Below are positions 1 to 13,011 of a stretch of 64,000 nucleotides of DNA, piece by piece. Each line of letters starts with the position of its first letter. The first letter of the stretch is position 1. The translations under genes were made by a program, and so were the position numbers. The notes beneath the pieces are model-generated. The model was not told the DNA's origin. It searched no databases and saw nothing but the letters and a program-made list of their open reading frames with translations. The DNA is from Campylorhamphus procurvoides (taxonomy: Eukaryota; Chordata; Aves; Passeriformes; Dendrocolaptidae): positions 131,157 to 195,156 of the forward strand of contig WBMV01006629.1 in the NCBI GenBank assembly GCA_013396655.1, written 5' to 3'.

Positions 1-332
1 CAGCTCTTTGAGAATGGCAATTCAGAGGCTGATAGTGATCAGAACTGAAAAAAATCAAATATTAGTATCAAATTTTAGAAAAGGCTAGAGAACAAAACAT
101 CATGTCACTGAATAAATCTATGATGAATTTTTATCTTGCTTATTATGCAGTTCTGCATGTTCCCTTGTCAAAAAGCAATATAATAAAACTAAGGAAAGGA
201 AATAAACACAATCAAAAGTATACTAGGACCTCTGTATCACATGTGACTAAATAGTACTACTCAGTCAATGACCACTAAGTGAGAACGCAATGGAGTTACA
301 GGACCACAAATGGCAATGACTTACAATCATAA

Positions 333-438
333 TTATGCTGCTGCACATCTGGCCACTAATTGGGTTTGCTACCATACACTGCAGTTCTAAAGAGCTAAGC
401 ATTGTCTGGGGAAAGTCAAAGCTAATATTAAAGAAAAA
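333..438 (-). other. Possible later exon of the Ac45-like gene (weak)
   Basis: On the minus strand an AATATTAG acceptor, a short open stretch and a strong donor (ATGATT|GTAAGT) frame about 35 codons. The stretch FDFPQT...SSLELQCMVANPISGQ loosely resembles the beta-rich ATP6AP1/ATP6AP1L segment around ILANRLYPVSAR. Identity is low and the intervening exons were not found, so this is only a lead. Confidence 0.3.
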
Positions 439-2936
439 TATTTTGTCAGATAGGTGACTGCTTGACAAAGGAGTTCTTCAAATGTTAATCTTTGTATTTT
501 ATTATTTGATTTAAAAGTTGTTTGACAGCTTGAGAAATATTATCTACTTGTAAGATTCTTTTTTTATTAACTGGAAATAGAATTATTTTACCACATACAA
601 ACCCATTGATACCAAAAGCTCAAAACCAGCTGCTAATGTAGCTGAACAAATCTAATATCTGCAAATGTCTCTGGTGTTTACAAGCCTACATCTCTTTTAC
701 AAATAACACTTTCCTCTTGTATACACATGCTGCTACATGCACGTATACGTTCCACATGAAATCTCCAATTTAGATTTATGAATAAATTTGCACTTCTGAA
801 GTTCAAAAGAACACTTTAGAGCCATGGAAGTTTTATTACAGCTTAATAGATCACTTGTATAATAAAGAGTCTGAAGGTAAAAAAAACTGTGATTATGCAA
901 CATCAAAGATTTGAATTTCCCCAATGAGAAAATTCAGACTGGACCTTCATTTTGTCCTGTCTTTTGTGAATATTATGACAATTTTTCATAGTAAGATTAA
1001 GAATGGATTTCTTACCTAAAGTATCTCAAGTGAAGTGCAACTAATATAATACCAACTGAGCAAATCTTTGTAAACTCTGTTACATCCAATATGGAACTGG
1101 ATGATTATAAAGATCCTTTTCTGGCCCTAAAAACTAAATTCTTATGCAACAGAACAACAACAAAACTATCTGTATGGGCATCTAGGTAAAAAAGAAATAT
1201 GTAATTTATACATCTCATTTTTCTTCCACTCATGTTACAGCACCCCACCTCCACCAAACTATACTAGAAAAGCACCAAGATTGCAAAGTCCAACACAACA
1301 AATCTAGGAAGTGCTGGAGTTAAGGTGAGCAATTTGTTGAAAAAAACCTGTCCAGTTTTAAAGAAGCCACAATGAGAAAAGAATTCTCAGCTCCAAGACA
1401 GGGAGGGGACAGAGGCAAGGTCAGAAAGCAAACAGTTGCTGACATTTATTCAGATTGTTGACAGCTTCAGTTTAAATCTTTGCTCTGCCAGATACAGACC
1501 AAAGATTTACTTCAACGTGACCTTTTGTTTAGCTGAGAACCTCCTCACCAGCCCTCAGGAAGTGTCCAATCCACCCAGCATATTGCCTGATTTCTAAACC
1601 CATCAGTCTCTGGCCTCATCTCTAGCCTTTAAAGCCTTTAAGCTCTACCTACAGTACTGATGGAGTTCTGATTACAACACTTTGATATCCCTCCTCTTAA
1701 ACACAGAAGGCCTACTTAAAGACCACCACACCATTTGGAACTTGCAATGCCATGCATTGCAATGCATTTCACATAGCTTCTGAAATTAAACTAGTTTTGC
1801 AGTCAGGCAGCAACAAAAATTTACTCCAGACAGAGCCTTGCAGAGATGTTAAACCTAGAGAAGATAAGGTATACCAGAGAAGTACCAGTGTATCTGCCTG
1901 CAGACACAACCACTGATCCTTACACTACAAACAACTGTGACTCCCATTAGTTCCTCAGAAAACCCACGTACATACTCTGAATAGTTGTCATCAGTGTTAA
2001 AATACTGTTATATGGCAAAGAGATGAAGATCTCCAGTTTCTGTGATGCAAGGAAGATGTGAGATTCTTAGTACAGATATAGAGAGAGGTAATATGTGAAT
2101 ATTTATGTATTTAATTACACATAGTGCTTGCTGTGTGGTTCTTGGGAATTTACACTTCCCTTTTGTGCTCTGATACCATTTTCATTACTAATAGCTCTGC
2201 TTATCCTGCACTGCCTCCAGGAATATCTTTATGACTTCCACGTGTGAACATTTTGTCTAATTACACTTCAATAAACTATCATATAAGTACAACCATAGAT
2301 GCTGTGCACAAAATCCATAAATCTTCTTAGTGATGATAAAATCCAAAGTTGCTGACTGACTCAGAAGGACCCTGTCTTAAACTCTGTGCCTGTAGTTTAT
2401 TTCAAATTAATCAAATAGCATTATTTTTCTCATGAAGTTTAAAGCAATACAATATCTAGCAATATATTAACTTAATTCAAATATGAAACAGTTAATTCCC
2501 TGCATGAGCTTCAATTGCTATGAAAATAAAATAAGTATGAAATTCTGAAAATCAGCAGTGAATGATTTTTTTCCTGTAACTTCTTTTCTTCCTATGGCTT
2601 CAAAACAGAATTCTGGGGTGTTGGTCTTGAAGTTTATTTTTTCTTTTTATAATAGAGAGTTGCAGCATGTTTAAGAATAATTTTGACAGTTATGATGACC
2701 TCTGAAAACTTGATCTTTAGAAATAAAATAGCTACAAAGCACACATCTGCAAACTTAGTTGATTTCCTTTAACACATTTGCTTAAACTACAATAATATCA
2801 ATAAATAATTTTAATAGGAAAAGTTTTGCAATTCAGTTCCATTTTGCAAATTATTACCTGTTTGCATCTCTCTACCTGTTTTTTTCTTTTAATTTTAAAT
2901 ACTGCGTATAAAGAAATAAAAGAGAGAAATTCTTGC
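439..2936. other. AT-rich DNA, no gene resolved
   Basis: If the Ac45-like gene is complete, its middle exons should lie here on the minus strand. I scanned for conserved family segments (LVLPAV-like and YTA-like) and saw none that I could defend. A good minus donor (TTTAG|GTAAGA) near 1,016 is preceded by a 36-codon open stretch with no recognisable similarity. Confidence 0.4.
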
Positions 2937-3005
2937 CTGAACATTTTGAAATGGATTCTCGTTGCCATAGGATTCACTGAGGTACGTGAAATCATCTATG
3001 CTAAG
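2937..3005 (-). CDS. Ac45-like coding exon 3
   Basis: The acceptor is TTTTTCAG|CTTAGC, after a very short 102-bp intron. The 23 codons read [19 protein letters not shown] and on to NVQ, matching the LSIEDFTAFGGVYGN region of ATP6AP1. The exon appears to end at GTTCAG|GCAAGA, a GC donor, where the ATP6AP1 family also has an exon boundary as far as I recall. The open frame runs a little past that point, so a retained extension cannot be excluded. Confidence 0.8.
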
Positions 3006-6000
3006 CTGAAAAACACAGAGAACAGGTTGGTGAGGAGCCATGGCATTTCGCTGAGGTACAGGCTTGTGCTCAGCATTGATGAGAGAAAAGGAATTGATGT
3101 TACGTACCCTATCTTGCAGGAACAAGACGAGGTTTCTGGAGTTCTGGGTAAAAAGAGGTTGCAAAATCTTTGTCAGCTCCTGTGCTGAGAGAATGTGTCC
3201 CTCATGCATGGCGGTGTCTGGATTCCACTGCAATCTGCAAAGGAATATTTTTGTTCCTGTAAAATTTGCTGCCAATGATGACACCTCTTCTTTCTTTAAA
3301 TATGCAGCAGAAGATAATGAGATCCACATCTTTAGGTCGAGATCAAATTTATGGTTCAGTTTACTTTCATTCTACTCAATAGAAAAAGAATTTGCCCATT
3401 TATTCCTGTATCACATTGACTATGTTAAAGCAGGAATGAATTTCATCCAACAGGGTAATGTCTTTCTCTATTTTCTTGTTTGTGTACAACAGCACAGTTG
3501 TATCTTTTAAAAAAGTATTAGTTACTAAGTGAAATGAAGAAGAACATGTTGAAAACCTTCAGAGAGAGTTCCCAGGGGGAATCCCAACACCCAAAACACT
3601 TTGCAGTGCCAGCAGGTATGTTGGTGGTCAAGAGAACTCAGACTAGACCACAAGTTGTCATAAGCTAGTACTTTTTAATAAAATCTTTTGTTAAGTAGAA
3701 GTGTCTTTTCAATGTTACTGTAAACATATTCTCTCCTAAGGTTTTCACGATGAAGGAACCATTCTACTGAAGCTGCTCAGAAAAGGCACGTTTCCAGCAG
3801 CAGAAGCTCTTCTGAATGGAATGGCTCAAGACATTGAGAAAAGCTTACAATTCTTTGCCAACTTGGCTAGTTGGGAGAGGAGACCAACCTCCACCTTCCT
3901 ACAACCTCCTGTCAGGTAGTTGAAGAGAGCAATAAGGTCTCTCCTCTGCCCCCTTTTCTTCAGACTAAATAGCCCCAGCTCCCTCAGCCACTCCTTGTAA
4001 GACTTGTGCTTCAGCCCCTTTACCAGTTTTTTTGCCCAGTCAGGACATTTTACTGGCTGGTTTACTGTGAACTGCAGGGTGAAGTGGGGATAGGTGCCTG
4101 CCACAAATCATGGATGCACTGATGATGGGCTTTACTGAATGCAATCAACCAGTCCATCCCTTTGAACTCTTCACCTCTAGTGATCAGCAAGCGATCGGTA
4201 AGGGATGAGATGGAGTGAAACAGGCAGTTGGTCAACACACATATTGATTGCTATTATTGATTGCTTGCACAAAATTTTATGTCCAAAGATGCACAGTCTT
4301 GTGCAGTCATCCACGTGGCAGGTGCATCAGATTCACCACCGCAAAACTATCTGGGGGTCCTTAGCCTTGGGGGCTCACAGTGGCAAAAATCTCTGCTAAT
4401 ATATATGCTTTTCTGCAGATAAGTTTAAGGAAACTTAAAGAAACTTTAGGCACACTTAAAATGCAACCACTGTCTTCCCTCCAGACAATTGTTCTAAAGA
4501 AAGAAAGCAAGTTAGCTTGCTATGTTGCCTCTTCCTTGTACCACAGCTCTGACATGACAACATTAAGCCTACACATTCTTCTCTGAACAGTGTTCTTTCT
4601 GGAGTTTCAGTAATTATATTGAATGGAAGCAAAGATTTCAAGATTTCCTGTATCTGGACTCACTAGAAGGGCTGATGGCAAGATAAGAAGACTTCTATCA
4701 CTCTGATTTATGAGCTTACATTTTTGCTTTGTAGATGGCTTCTGAACTCTTTCCTACAAGTTATTCTTGCCAGTTGTCTCTTTCAGTCACCTTGTGATTA
4801 CCATATAAGAAATCATATTTTCTCCTGCACAGCAGAAGTAAGCTTGTATTGATGCTGACACACAGCGTCTCCACAGTCGTACAATAAAGTTACAGCTAAA
4901 AAAAATATTCCCCTCTTGTTACACCTTCTTCCAACAGATTATGTGGTAAATTCCTTGCAGTTTGCGGAAACAGTGCAAATGTATTAACTGGCATTATTGC
5001 CTTCTCAAAGTCACTTATAATCTGGGTTTGCCATAAAAGGATTAATTTTCCTATATAAGTATAGCATAAATGATATAATATAATCCCAGTAATATAGTTT
5101 CAATGACTGTAGGCAAAAATCATTCCCAAAACAAACACATGAGGGGGCAATTGCAAAAGCTAATTTTAATGAATCTATTTCCTCAAACTCTCTTTTCTAT
5201 GGAGGGAAAGAAATTCTTTGAATATTGGTTCAAAATGGCTAACTCAAATTTCTTCTGTGTATCATATGCAAGAAGAACTTTTTAATCTCTCCTGCTCCAA
5301 AAAGCAACCAAGGAATATTAGTTTAAAGGCTGATTTTGGATAAAGGCAATTTTTCCATGCCAAAGTTATTTGGAGAATACCCAGTGATATATTAGTATTC
5401 TTTTGTGAAAAGCAGGACATTGAGTTATTCCCAAGCTGAGTGGAAAAAGTTTGTTCTTTTTAAAAACCACTTACTTTTCTCCAAGTGGAGATATGGATTT
5501 TTCTTTGTAGAGGAAAGAGGCATTTGATTTACTAATGTCTCTGTGATGACTGATATCACACTTCCCTTTTGCTTTGTGCACTACATGTGTTTTTCAGCTG
5601 CAGGGTTCATCTCTATCTGGCTTCTAACATTATCTTTAACAGCATGATTACAAGTCCAATAATAATGCATAAAAGATACTTTGAAGTGTTGCATTCTCTA
5701 ATATAACTGAGATATGGCTTTACAAACTGACTATTTCTAAATAAAAACAAAATGTAGTATCCTTCAACTATTCAATATCAAATCCTAACAGATAATGTGG
5801 GAAAGGGTGATGTAATAGATCAGCGAATCTCAATTTCTGTTGATCAATAAAGCATGAAGCTTTTAAACTGGTGGGACAAACTAAAACAGAAACAAACTAA
5901 ACAGAAATGCATTGATAATTGCTGCATTTCTATAGTTAACTTCCCTAAAACTCTTGATAGTAGTTTCCAGATTTCATAGGCCTGTAGATCACACACTGCA

Positions 6001-7582
6001 AACCTTGCATCACTGAAAAGTACAAAGATGTAAAGCACAGACTTAAGGGTTAGCAACCAAAAGCTACTGTTAGTGTTGCTGTATTTTATAAAATTAAAAA
6101 AAAACCTTCTTTACAGTTGTTTCGTTGACCTTCACTAGAACTAATTTCAGCTCCATAAGAACTTCTCCTTTCAAAATGCAAATGTCATGGTAGGAGGAAC
6201 ACTTCTTCCAGAAAATGTTCTATTCCTGGAAACATGAAACTGGCTTAACCAGTCCACTAGTTTTCTTACTCTAGATTTGTATAAACCAGAAAAATCTGCA
6301 GTAGAACAAGCTGATAATTGCATCTTGATGGCAAGTTTGCTTTTATGACCATGAGGGGTTAACTGATAAGATTTTGTTTATATTGACAACAGGTGTGCTG
6401 TTTATACAAGCTAGGAAGTAGGACAAAGGAAGCACTGATCTTTTCTTAGACATTTAGGATCTCTTATCCTAATAACAGCTTTTTCCAACATTTACTTTGC
6501 TTTTAAAGACAGAGGGTTAGTATTCAGACATGTGCCTGTCTTATATAGGGTTGAATCTCTAAGTATTTTGAATATAAAAATTAAAAAAAAGCCTTGATAC
6601 TGAGACATCCATTTATTTATTCTTTTTCAGGGAAAAAAAATGTCAAAGCTACCAAACCAAACTTTTTCAAAATTTTCATATTTCTATATGCAGTGGCTCC
6701 CCAAGGACCAGAGTTTCAGCTTTTGGAAATGCATACAAGATGAGTAGACATATGTTAAAATTGGTAAATAATGGCCAAAGTCCTCTGACAACTTTACATA
6801 TCCAATATCGAACTGAAGCTACTGCATTGCCCAACTTGCCATATTTTTGGAAATCCCAATTAATTACACAAAATCCTTAAAGTCTGCATAAATCAAATTC
6901 CTCGTTGGAAAAAGAGGAGTCTGTATCTGGTTCTTTCAAGGCAGGTTCAATCTTATTCCATAAGTATATGCAGACCCCTGAATTTCTTGTGTCTCTTTGG
7001 ATCTGTCAAGACTCTGCAGTTGTTTCTAACAGATGCATTAACATACCGAAGTGTATTTAAAAACCTGTATTAAAAAGAACATTAAAGTGAAAAGTCAGGG
7101 TTCAGGAGTCAAGAAATGCAAGGATTAAAGTTGCTCACACAGGTTTTCGTCAGCTCCTTTTTGTGACCCTGCCTTATAGTGTGACTTTGAGTCACGATGT
7201 CTCTAACAGTCATAAGATAGATATCTCAAGGATGCCTTAGGGTGAATAAAGCACACCTACTTCAGATTTTTAGACTACAGATTTTATTTACTTCTTTCTG
7301 CCCAGCTTAGAATAAAATTATAAATAAAAATGGGTAAAATCGTCTACTGGGTTGGCCATGAGGCAAATGTATTTATTGGGTAATTTTATTGCCCAGAGCC
7401 TATTTACCAGAACCGATGGTATATAAGATATTCTGCGCACGCACACAGAGAATAGTCCATTAGATTTCTTACCTGTGAGTTGACCAAAGCAGCATCGGCA
7501 CATGGTCCGCTGAGAGCGACATTTTGAACAGCACAGCAAGGGTGCAGAGGAGCAGAGCTGGAGCAGCAGAGAGCTGTGCCAT
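2937..7582 (-). CDS. V-ATPase accessory subunit S1 (Ac45/ATP6AP1)-like gene, first three coding exons
   Basis: Ac45 family proteins are type I membrane proteins that help assemble and target the vacuolar proton pump. Three minus-strand exons (7473-7582, 3108-3234, 2937-3005) join in frame to give 102 residues. Residues 1-25 form a signal peptide with a leucine-rich core. VPMLLWSTH then matches the VPLVLWSS start of mature Ac45. [14 protein letters not shown] and LSIDDFT match family motifs in the same order as ATP6AP1. Splice phases agree (2, 0, 0). Donors are GTAAGA, GTACGT and GCAAGA, so intron 3 would be a GC-AG intron. Intron 1 is about 4.2 kb and holds a CR1 fragment. Exons for the rest of the luminal domain and the membrane anchor were not found with confidence downstream, so this may be a partial or decaying gene, or it may continue past the left edge. 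Whether it is ATP6AP1, ATP6AP1L or a third paralogue cannot be settled here; human ATP6AP1L is not next to IQUB. Confidence 0.75.
3108..3234 (-). CDS. Ac45-like coding exon 2
   Basis: The acceptor is CCTTTGCAG|ATTGCAG. One base completes the split Arg codon, followed by 42 codons. The exon includes [15 protein letters not shown] and NLVLFLQDR, which align with the HEGHI and NVLLFLQDK segments of ATP6AP1. It ends at GATAGG|GTACGT in phase 0. Plus-strand open frames over this interval are shadows. Confidence 0.85.
3868..4050 (-). mobile_element. CR1 LINE fragment
   Basis: Read on the minus strand this is the CR1 segment encoding the familiar [19 protein letters not shown] peptide, followed by [11 protein letters not shown]. 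It is truncated at both ends, lacks the CR1 3' tail, and lies in intron 1 of the Ac45-like gene. Confidence 0.8.
4051..7472. other. Intron 1 of the Ac45-like gene, no other feature seen
   Basis: AT-rich sequence with only short chance open frames. No recognisable coding similarity or RNA gene was found. Confidence 0.5.
7473..7582 (-). CDS. Ac45-like coding exon 1 (signal peptide)
   Basis: The start ATG lies in a good Kozak context (GAGCCATGG). The exon encodes 36 residues plus two bases: [19 protein letters not shown] and following residues form a signal peptide, then [13 protein letters not shown] begins the mature chain. It ends CACAG|GTAAGAA, a near-consensus donor. The two leftover bases AG combine with the first base of exon 2 to give an Arg codon. 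Confidence 0.8.
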
Positions 7583-10172
7583 GGCTCAGGGCAGTGCATG
7601 CGGAACTGGCCAGCCACAACTGAAAGTCCGAGCGTGTGCACAGCTGCACTTCCCGGTTGGGTTGCTGCTATCCGGCTTCAGCCAGGCTGCTGGGTGACGC
7701 TGCTCTCTGACACCAGGGGGAATTTTCAAAACGTGAACTTCCTTCACTTGAACTTGGGAGTTACACATATTTTTAATACTTTCAGTTTTGTGATTTAAGC
7801 AGCTCATAAAACTCTCTGCAGTAAAAGTACAGACTGTTTCCTCTAAAGTTCTAGTTCATGGAAGAGTCATGAAGCCCAGACTCCTGTCCTGCCCAGGCTG
7901 ATCAGAGAGTTGTGCAACTTCAAAATGGAGTTCATAGAAAAGTTTTCTGTACAGCACAAAATGTATTCTGCAGAACTTCTATCTTCTTCCCCTGCTACAT
8001 ATTATCATGTCCCTCAGCTTAGTTCTTTCACATGCATTGAGAGCTGGTGTCACACATTTGAGTGTTGACAGGTTTGAAATCTGCAACAAATCTATCCATT
8101 GCACATCCCAGCAAGAAGGAAGAGAGAGAAAAAAATGCCACATTCAAAGTGCATTCACTGAAATTGAGAATTTTTAAGTCCCAGAAATCAAAAATATCTA
8201 AAGTAAGGGGCAATTATAATCACCTCAGAACCTGACATGACTTCAGTATTTCACAACCCTCAAGCAAGATCAAAATAGTCATAGAGAATTCCTTCATGCC
8301 AGGAAGCAAATTCCTCTGGCACACATTTTTGCGCCTGCCAAACACTAAGCTGTTTCTGCACCCTGTGACTACATTAGGCAGCAGCAGCAGTTTCAAGACG
8401 TGTTTGGCATGGGGCACAGATGCTTCTTCATCATGAGAATAGGATGTTAAGAGATCATATACAAAAGAAATTCTGAGCTATGTTGAAACAAATTGTGGTA
8501 AGGGGAAAACAAGAAAGCACAATGAAAATTGTAAAAGAAGACACAAACAGATGCCAGAAGACATGCACGTCTGAATCTGAGCACACATAACAGGATCCAT
8601 TAAATCCATTTACCTTAACCCAAAGCATACTGTTATAGTAAGGCTGTCTAATATAAGGCAATTTGTTCATTAATTCAATCTGAAATCAGATTTCTGAGAC
8701 AAAAATAATAATTTTGAGGGAAGCAATAAAACAAACAGCTACATGTTCCTTTCCTTTTTCATGTTGATAAGACAGAATTTAACTCTTTAACTGCACTTTT
8801 TCCTCTTTTTCCTCCTCAGAGTTACATTAAAAATCCTATCTCTTGCCTTTAACAAGCCCGTGTTTGTCTGTTTAAGGGTCTGTACACACAAGACAGCAAT
8901 CCAGAGCAAAAAGACAAAGGTAGAAATGGAACTATCTAGACAGAATAAAGGAATCACAGATTTTCCAACAAAACTCACTTTTGCAGAACCTGATAGATTT
9001 GCACTGCAGTTGGCAGTCTAGAAAAATAGTGCATTACTACTTTTATTCCAGTAAGTCCATGCCTTCTCACCATAACTTGTTTCATTCTTTAGCTTGCAAT
9101 TAAGACATTCTTGCTTTGTGAAATAGAGCAAGAAAGGAGAATATATTACTATTCTTCTAACGTGAACAAAAGGACAGCAGGTTCTACAGGGTCTCTTCTG
9201 TTACTAATTAGCAATTACTAATACAATTGATAAATATGACCAACTGCCAAGACTTCCACGTTAGAATAAACCCTCAACAACCTGATCTGAATGTCTGGAA
9301 ACAAAGACCAACAAATATATAGTCTTTGACAAATATGTATTGTATCCTGACAGGCACCTTACTACAAGGGCAAACACTTCATTACTAAATATTTGACAAA
9401 TCTGTACTTTTAAATGGTAACTATTGCTCAATACTATTATTACACAGCATTTTCATAGTGCTAAAGCACTTAGTCCATTTAAAAAATCCCACTGCATATG
9501 CAACTTCCTTTACAAGTTCATACTCAAATACTGACACCCTGGATGAAAAGCTTAATCTTATAAGAGATTCCAGTTCCTTGCATCTAAAATGGCTTACTTA
9601 AATTAGGCTAATGAAAATAAAAGAGAAGCTAACACAAGGAAGAGAATTATGGCAGAAGGGGATGTTGTCCCTGTCTATTTTCCAGCTGGTAATATCTCAA
9701 AAACTAGATTATCACTTGGTTTGAGCAGGATCATTTGGAGGGTATTTGCACACACTAACCAATTCACAGATTACTGCAAAAGTGTAACATTATAGGTTGG
9801 ACACCAGATGCACAAATAGTCTACAGGCCCAGTCACATTCAGAAGAGCCAGCTGGGTTCATGAATAGCGGTTTATTGAATGCAACATATATTGTTGTTCT
9901 GAATTGCTGGTGACAAATGCATTAACTGCAGAATACTATATATGGCTTCAGTCATTTAGGAATGGTATTTTCCAATTTAGTGCTCCCAGTGAAACCCTCT
10001 AAACCACAGATTGCTCACTCACTCCACCTCCACCTCTCCCTGTGGCAGGCTGAAAAAGAGTTGGAGCCACAAAAGGTAAAGATCATGGGTTAAGAATGAT
10101 TTACTGGACCAGCAATGAGATAAGAAAATGAACAGTAACAGCGGTTTTATACCTCTGTTCTCTGTACTACAG
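7583..10172. other. Intergenic and probable upstream region of the Ac45-like gene
   Basis: No recognisable gene. The first 150 bp or so hold the 5' untranslated and promoter region expected for the minus-strand Ac45-like exon 1. There is no clear CpG island or TATA box. Confidence 0.4.
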
Positions 10173-10665
10173 ATTCACAGAACATGCTGAGTTGGAAGGG
10201 ACCCACAAGGAGCATCAAGTCCAACTCCTGGCCCTGCACAGGAGCATCACCAAGAGTCACACCCTGTGCCTGAGAGTATTGTCCAAATACTACTTGAACT
10301 CTGTCAGGCTTGGTGCTGTGATCACTTCCCTGGGGAGCCTGTTCCAGTGCCCAACCACCCTCTGGGTAAAGAATCTCTTTCTAATATCCAACATAAATAT
10401 CCAACTTCAGGCTATTCCCTTGGGTCCTGTCACTGGTCACCACAGAGAAGAGATCAGTGCCTGCTCCTCCTCTTCCCCTCAAGGAAGTTGTAGTTGCAAC
10501 GAGGTCACCCCTCAGTCTCCTCTTCTCCAGGCTGAATAGACCAAGTGTCCAGCTGCTCCTCATGTGGCTTCCCCTCAAGGCCCTTCACCATCTTTGTTGC
10601 CCGCCTTTGGACACTCTCTAGCAGTTTAATATCTTTCTTATACTGAAGTCTCCAAAACTGTGTAC
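10173..10665 (-). mobile_element. CR1 LINE 3' end
   Basis: The left edge reads CACAGAACATGCTGAGTTGG followed by AAGGGACCCACAAGGA, the reverse complement of a CR1 3' terminus. It continues through the typical CR1 ORF2 tail, whose conceptual minus-strand product includes [13 protein letters not shown]. Many mutations show it is an old copy. Confidence 0.9.
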
Positions 10666-12831
10666 TTGGTTTGCACAAAATGTTTGTAGGCAACAAGTAA
10701 AAGAACGAGACCATGTGGTTCCTACCCTGCTTCCTGTTCCTCCCCAGCACCACGGCAACACAAACCACAGGACCTCCATCCAGTTTCTGTGTATGTTCTG
10801 ATCACTGCGGGCCCTATCATCGCATACTGAGCTTTGCATTTTCTTCACTGTTTTATGCTTCCAACACATATAGCTGAGGTGCACATTGCTGGGTATAATC
10901 TCTGTATTCTGCCTTATAAAAACAATCTTAAAACTTCTTGAAAGAAAACCAGATCATTTTCTCTCAGATTACCACATTACTTTGGAACAAACTTTTAACC
11001 AAAACCAAACTTTCTTTTTAATATTTCTCCACAAACCCCTGTTTGGACAACTGAAATTGGTTTGGACAGGAAGAAACATTTGAAAAAAAGGAATGAAAAG
11101 AACCTATTGAGTGGGATTTTAATTTGCTTCCTTCTGTAAATTTAGCTTGCAAATATATCTGCTTATATTTTCTCCTCTTTCTTCTTCACTTCTATAAATA
11201 AAGGTTTTTTTGCTAAACAATACTTATTTTAAAACTATTCTTTTAAAAATATTTTAAAAATACTCTTTTCTTTCATTTAATGAAAATTAGATGAGATCAC
11301 AGTAGCTCTTTTATCTGCGAGCAGGAACCTAAAACCACTTTTGATTGATGTCTGTCAGTACACACAAAAGAACACACGGTTTACTGTCGCATTTTCCACA
11401 GGTCTTTTTCCTTGAAAACCCACATGATCATCTTGAGTCCAGGTTTAGAACTGCTTTAACATGATGATTTCTTAAAATGCAATGCAGATTCAAAATACTG
11501 AAACTCAGACTACTGTGAAATAATTCATCAATGGCAATAAAGAAAAAATTATCTCCATTACCATGCATCCCCCCCTTAACTTCAATAATTTTATTACGAC
11601 AACCAATAAGATTGACATACTTTGTATTGTATTTATATTCCACTCCTACCCATTTTTCTGGATTTTCACATGCTTTCTTTTACAATTGTATGCCTACCAC
11701 ACATCCTATGTATTTCTTATCCTGCTAAAGCTCAAATATGGGACTCACAAAAAATAATTTGAGTGAAAAGACCAAGATGATGGAGGCCTAATGTCTTTTG
11801 CTCATGACCTGCTCTTTAAAAAACCAAGCAATCAAAAAAAAAAAAAAAAACCACCAAAATTCTCAACTTCAGAATTCTACATTCCTGATGTAAAATTTGG
11901 ATTCAAAAAGAAGTGTGAATGATGATGGTAAATTTTGGCCTGCAAGTCAGACTACAAAGGATGATTGTTGTAACAAGGACAACTGACAGTACAAGATAAG
12001 CCAGGAGAACTATGCATACACAGCTGACAAAAATAAGTCCCATCCACTTTGTATGCAAATTTGATTCTTAACCAATAGCTTTGGGAGCTAACACTCCCAA
12101 ACTACTACTGCACTAACACTACTGCAGCATATTAAAGAATTAAAGAACTACTTCTCTCAGCTCACATAATAGACATAGTCAAATTTAGTCTCTTTAAAAA
12201 CTAAATTATATTTAAAAGAATCCAAGATTTGGATGTGGGTTTTTTGCTAATATCAGTTACTATTAGTATAATTTCTATTGAAAAGGTATTTTCCATATGC
12301 TAAATAGGAGTCAGAAACGATTTTGCTACCCTGACATATTTAATTTATGATCCTGCTTTATCACTGTTTACAATCATCTTATTATCTAAGACGGGAACCA
12401 GTATTTTATTCATTGGGACATCTTTTTGGGGCAAGGAAGTGTGGGAAACAATTACTCCGAGTTCTTCCTTTGAGACATAAATAGGGAAATTTACATCTGG
12501 GAAAAAGCATGGATTTCCCTCTTGGAGTGGGAAATACTACAGTATTATTTTTCTAATTAAAAAGTGACAAAGGGTTACCAGAATTCACCCAATATAATGT
12601 TCAAAGCAATGCAGGCATACATAAAAAAAATAATTACTCTATTTAGAATTTACAAAGCTCATTAACAAGATTTTTTTAAATAATGGAGTTATAAAACTTG
12701 AAATGCAGTTATATTAACTGACTAAGATCAAACTATTTTATCCTCAGAAATTTATTTTGATTAGCGTAATACAATTAAGGTATTGGTGAAAATGTGTATT
12801 TCTTGAAAACCTAGGAGAAGGTATTAATAAT
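10666..12831. other. Intergenic region and IQUB 3' flank
   Basis: No recognisable gene. It holds an A18-type homopolymer near 11,836-11,853. The right end contains the IQUB 3' untranslated region. Confidence 0.5.
12751..12756 (-). terminator. Candidate IQUB polyadenylation signal
   Basis: AATAAA on the minus strand, 76 bases after the IQUB stop codon. It is the first canonical hexamer noticed downstream of the stop. Use is inferred, not shown. Confidence 0.45.
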
Positions 12832-13011
12832 TTAGTTAACTTCTTTAACTTCAGTAAACTTCACCGAAGAATCTTGGGTTTTGTAGGAATTTGCATTAGC
12901 CTGATTGTCACTTCTATGCAAAAATGATGACATCGCTGGAATGTGAGCAAAGTAGTTTTTTGCCCGGATATGCTTTTGTTTTATTCTGTAAATAAATCCA
13001 GCTTCATAAGC
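12832..13011 (-). CDS. IQUB: IQUB coding exon 10 and stop
   Basis: The acceptor is TACTTTCAG|GCTTAT. The 59 codons include [18 protein letters not shown], matching the human IKHKHILAKNYFSQVPV segment. A divergent short C-terminus ends at TAA. It is shorter than the human C-terminus. Confidence 0.92.
   Translation of the reverse strand, partial: AYEAGFIYRIKQKHIRAKNYFAHIPAMSSFLHRSDNQANANSYKTQDSSVKFTEVKEVN

Noticed and set aside
1..44. Possible minus-strand exon at the left edge with YQPLNCHSQRA, slightly like the YAPSGYSYRCQRV of ATP6AP1L
   Set aside because: The splice phase does not agree with the candidate exon at 333-438, the residues expected before it are absent, and the stretch is too short.
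2826..3510. Plus-strand open frames of 120 and 148 codons
   Set aside because: They are antisense to Ac45-like exons 2 and 3, which have splice signals and family similarity on the minus strand.
10192..10768. Several open frames on both strands near 10.2-10.8 kb
   Set aside because: They are pieces of a CR1 LINE, not host genes.
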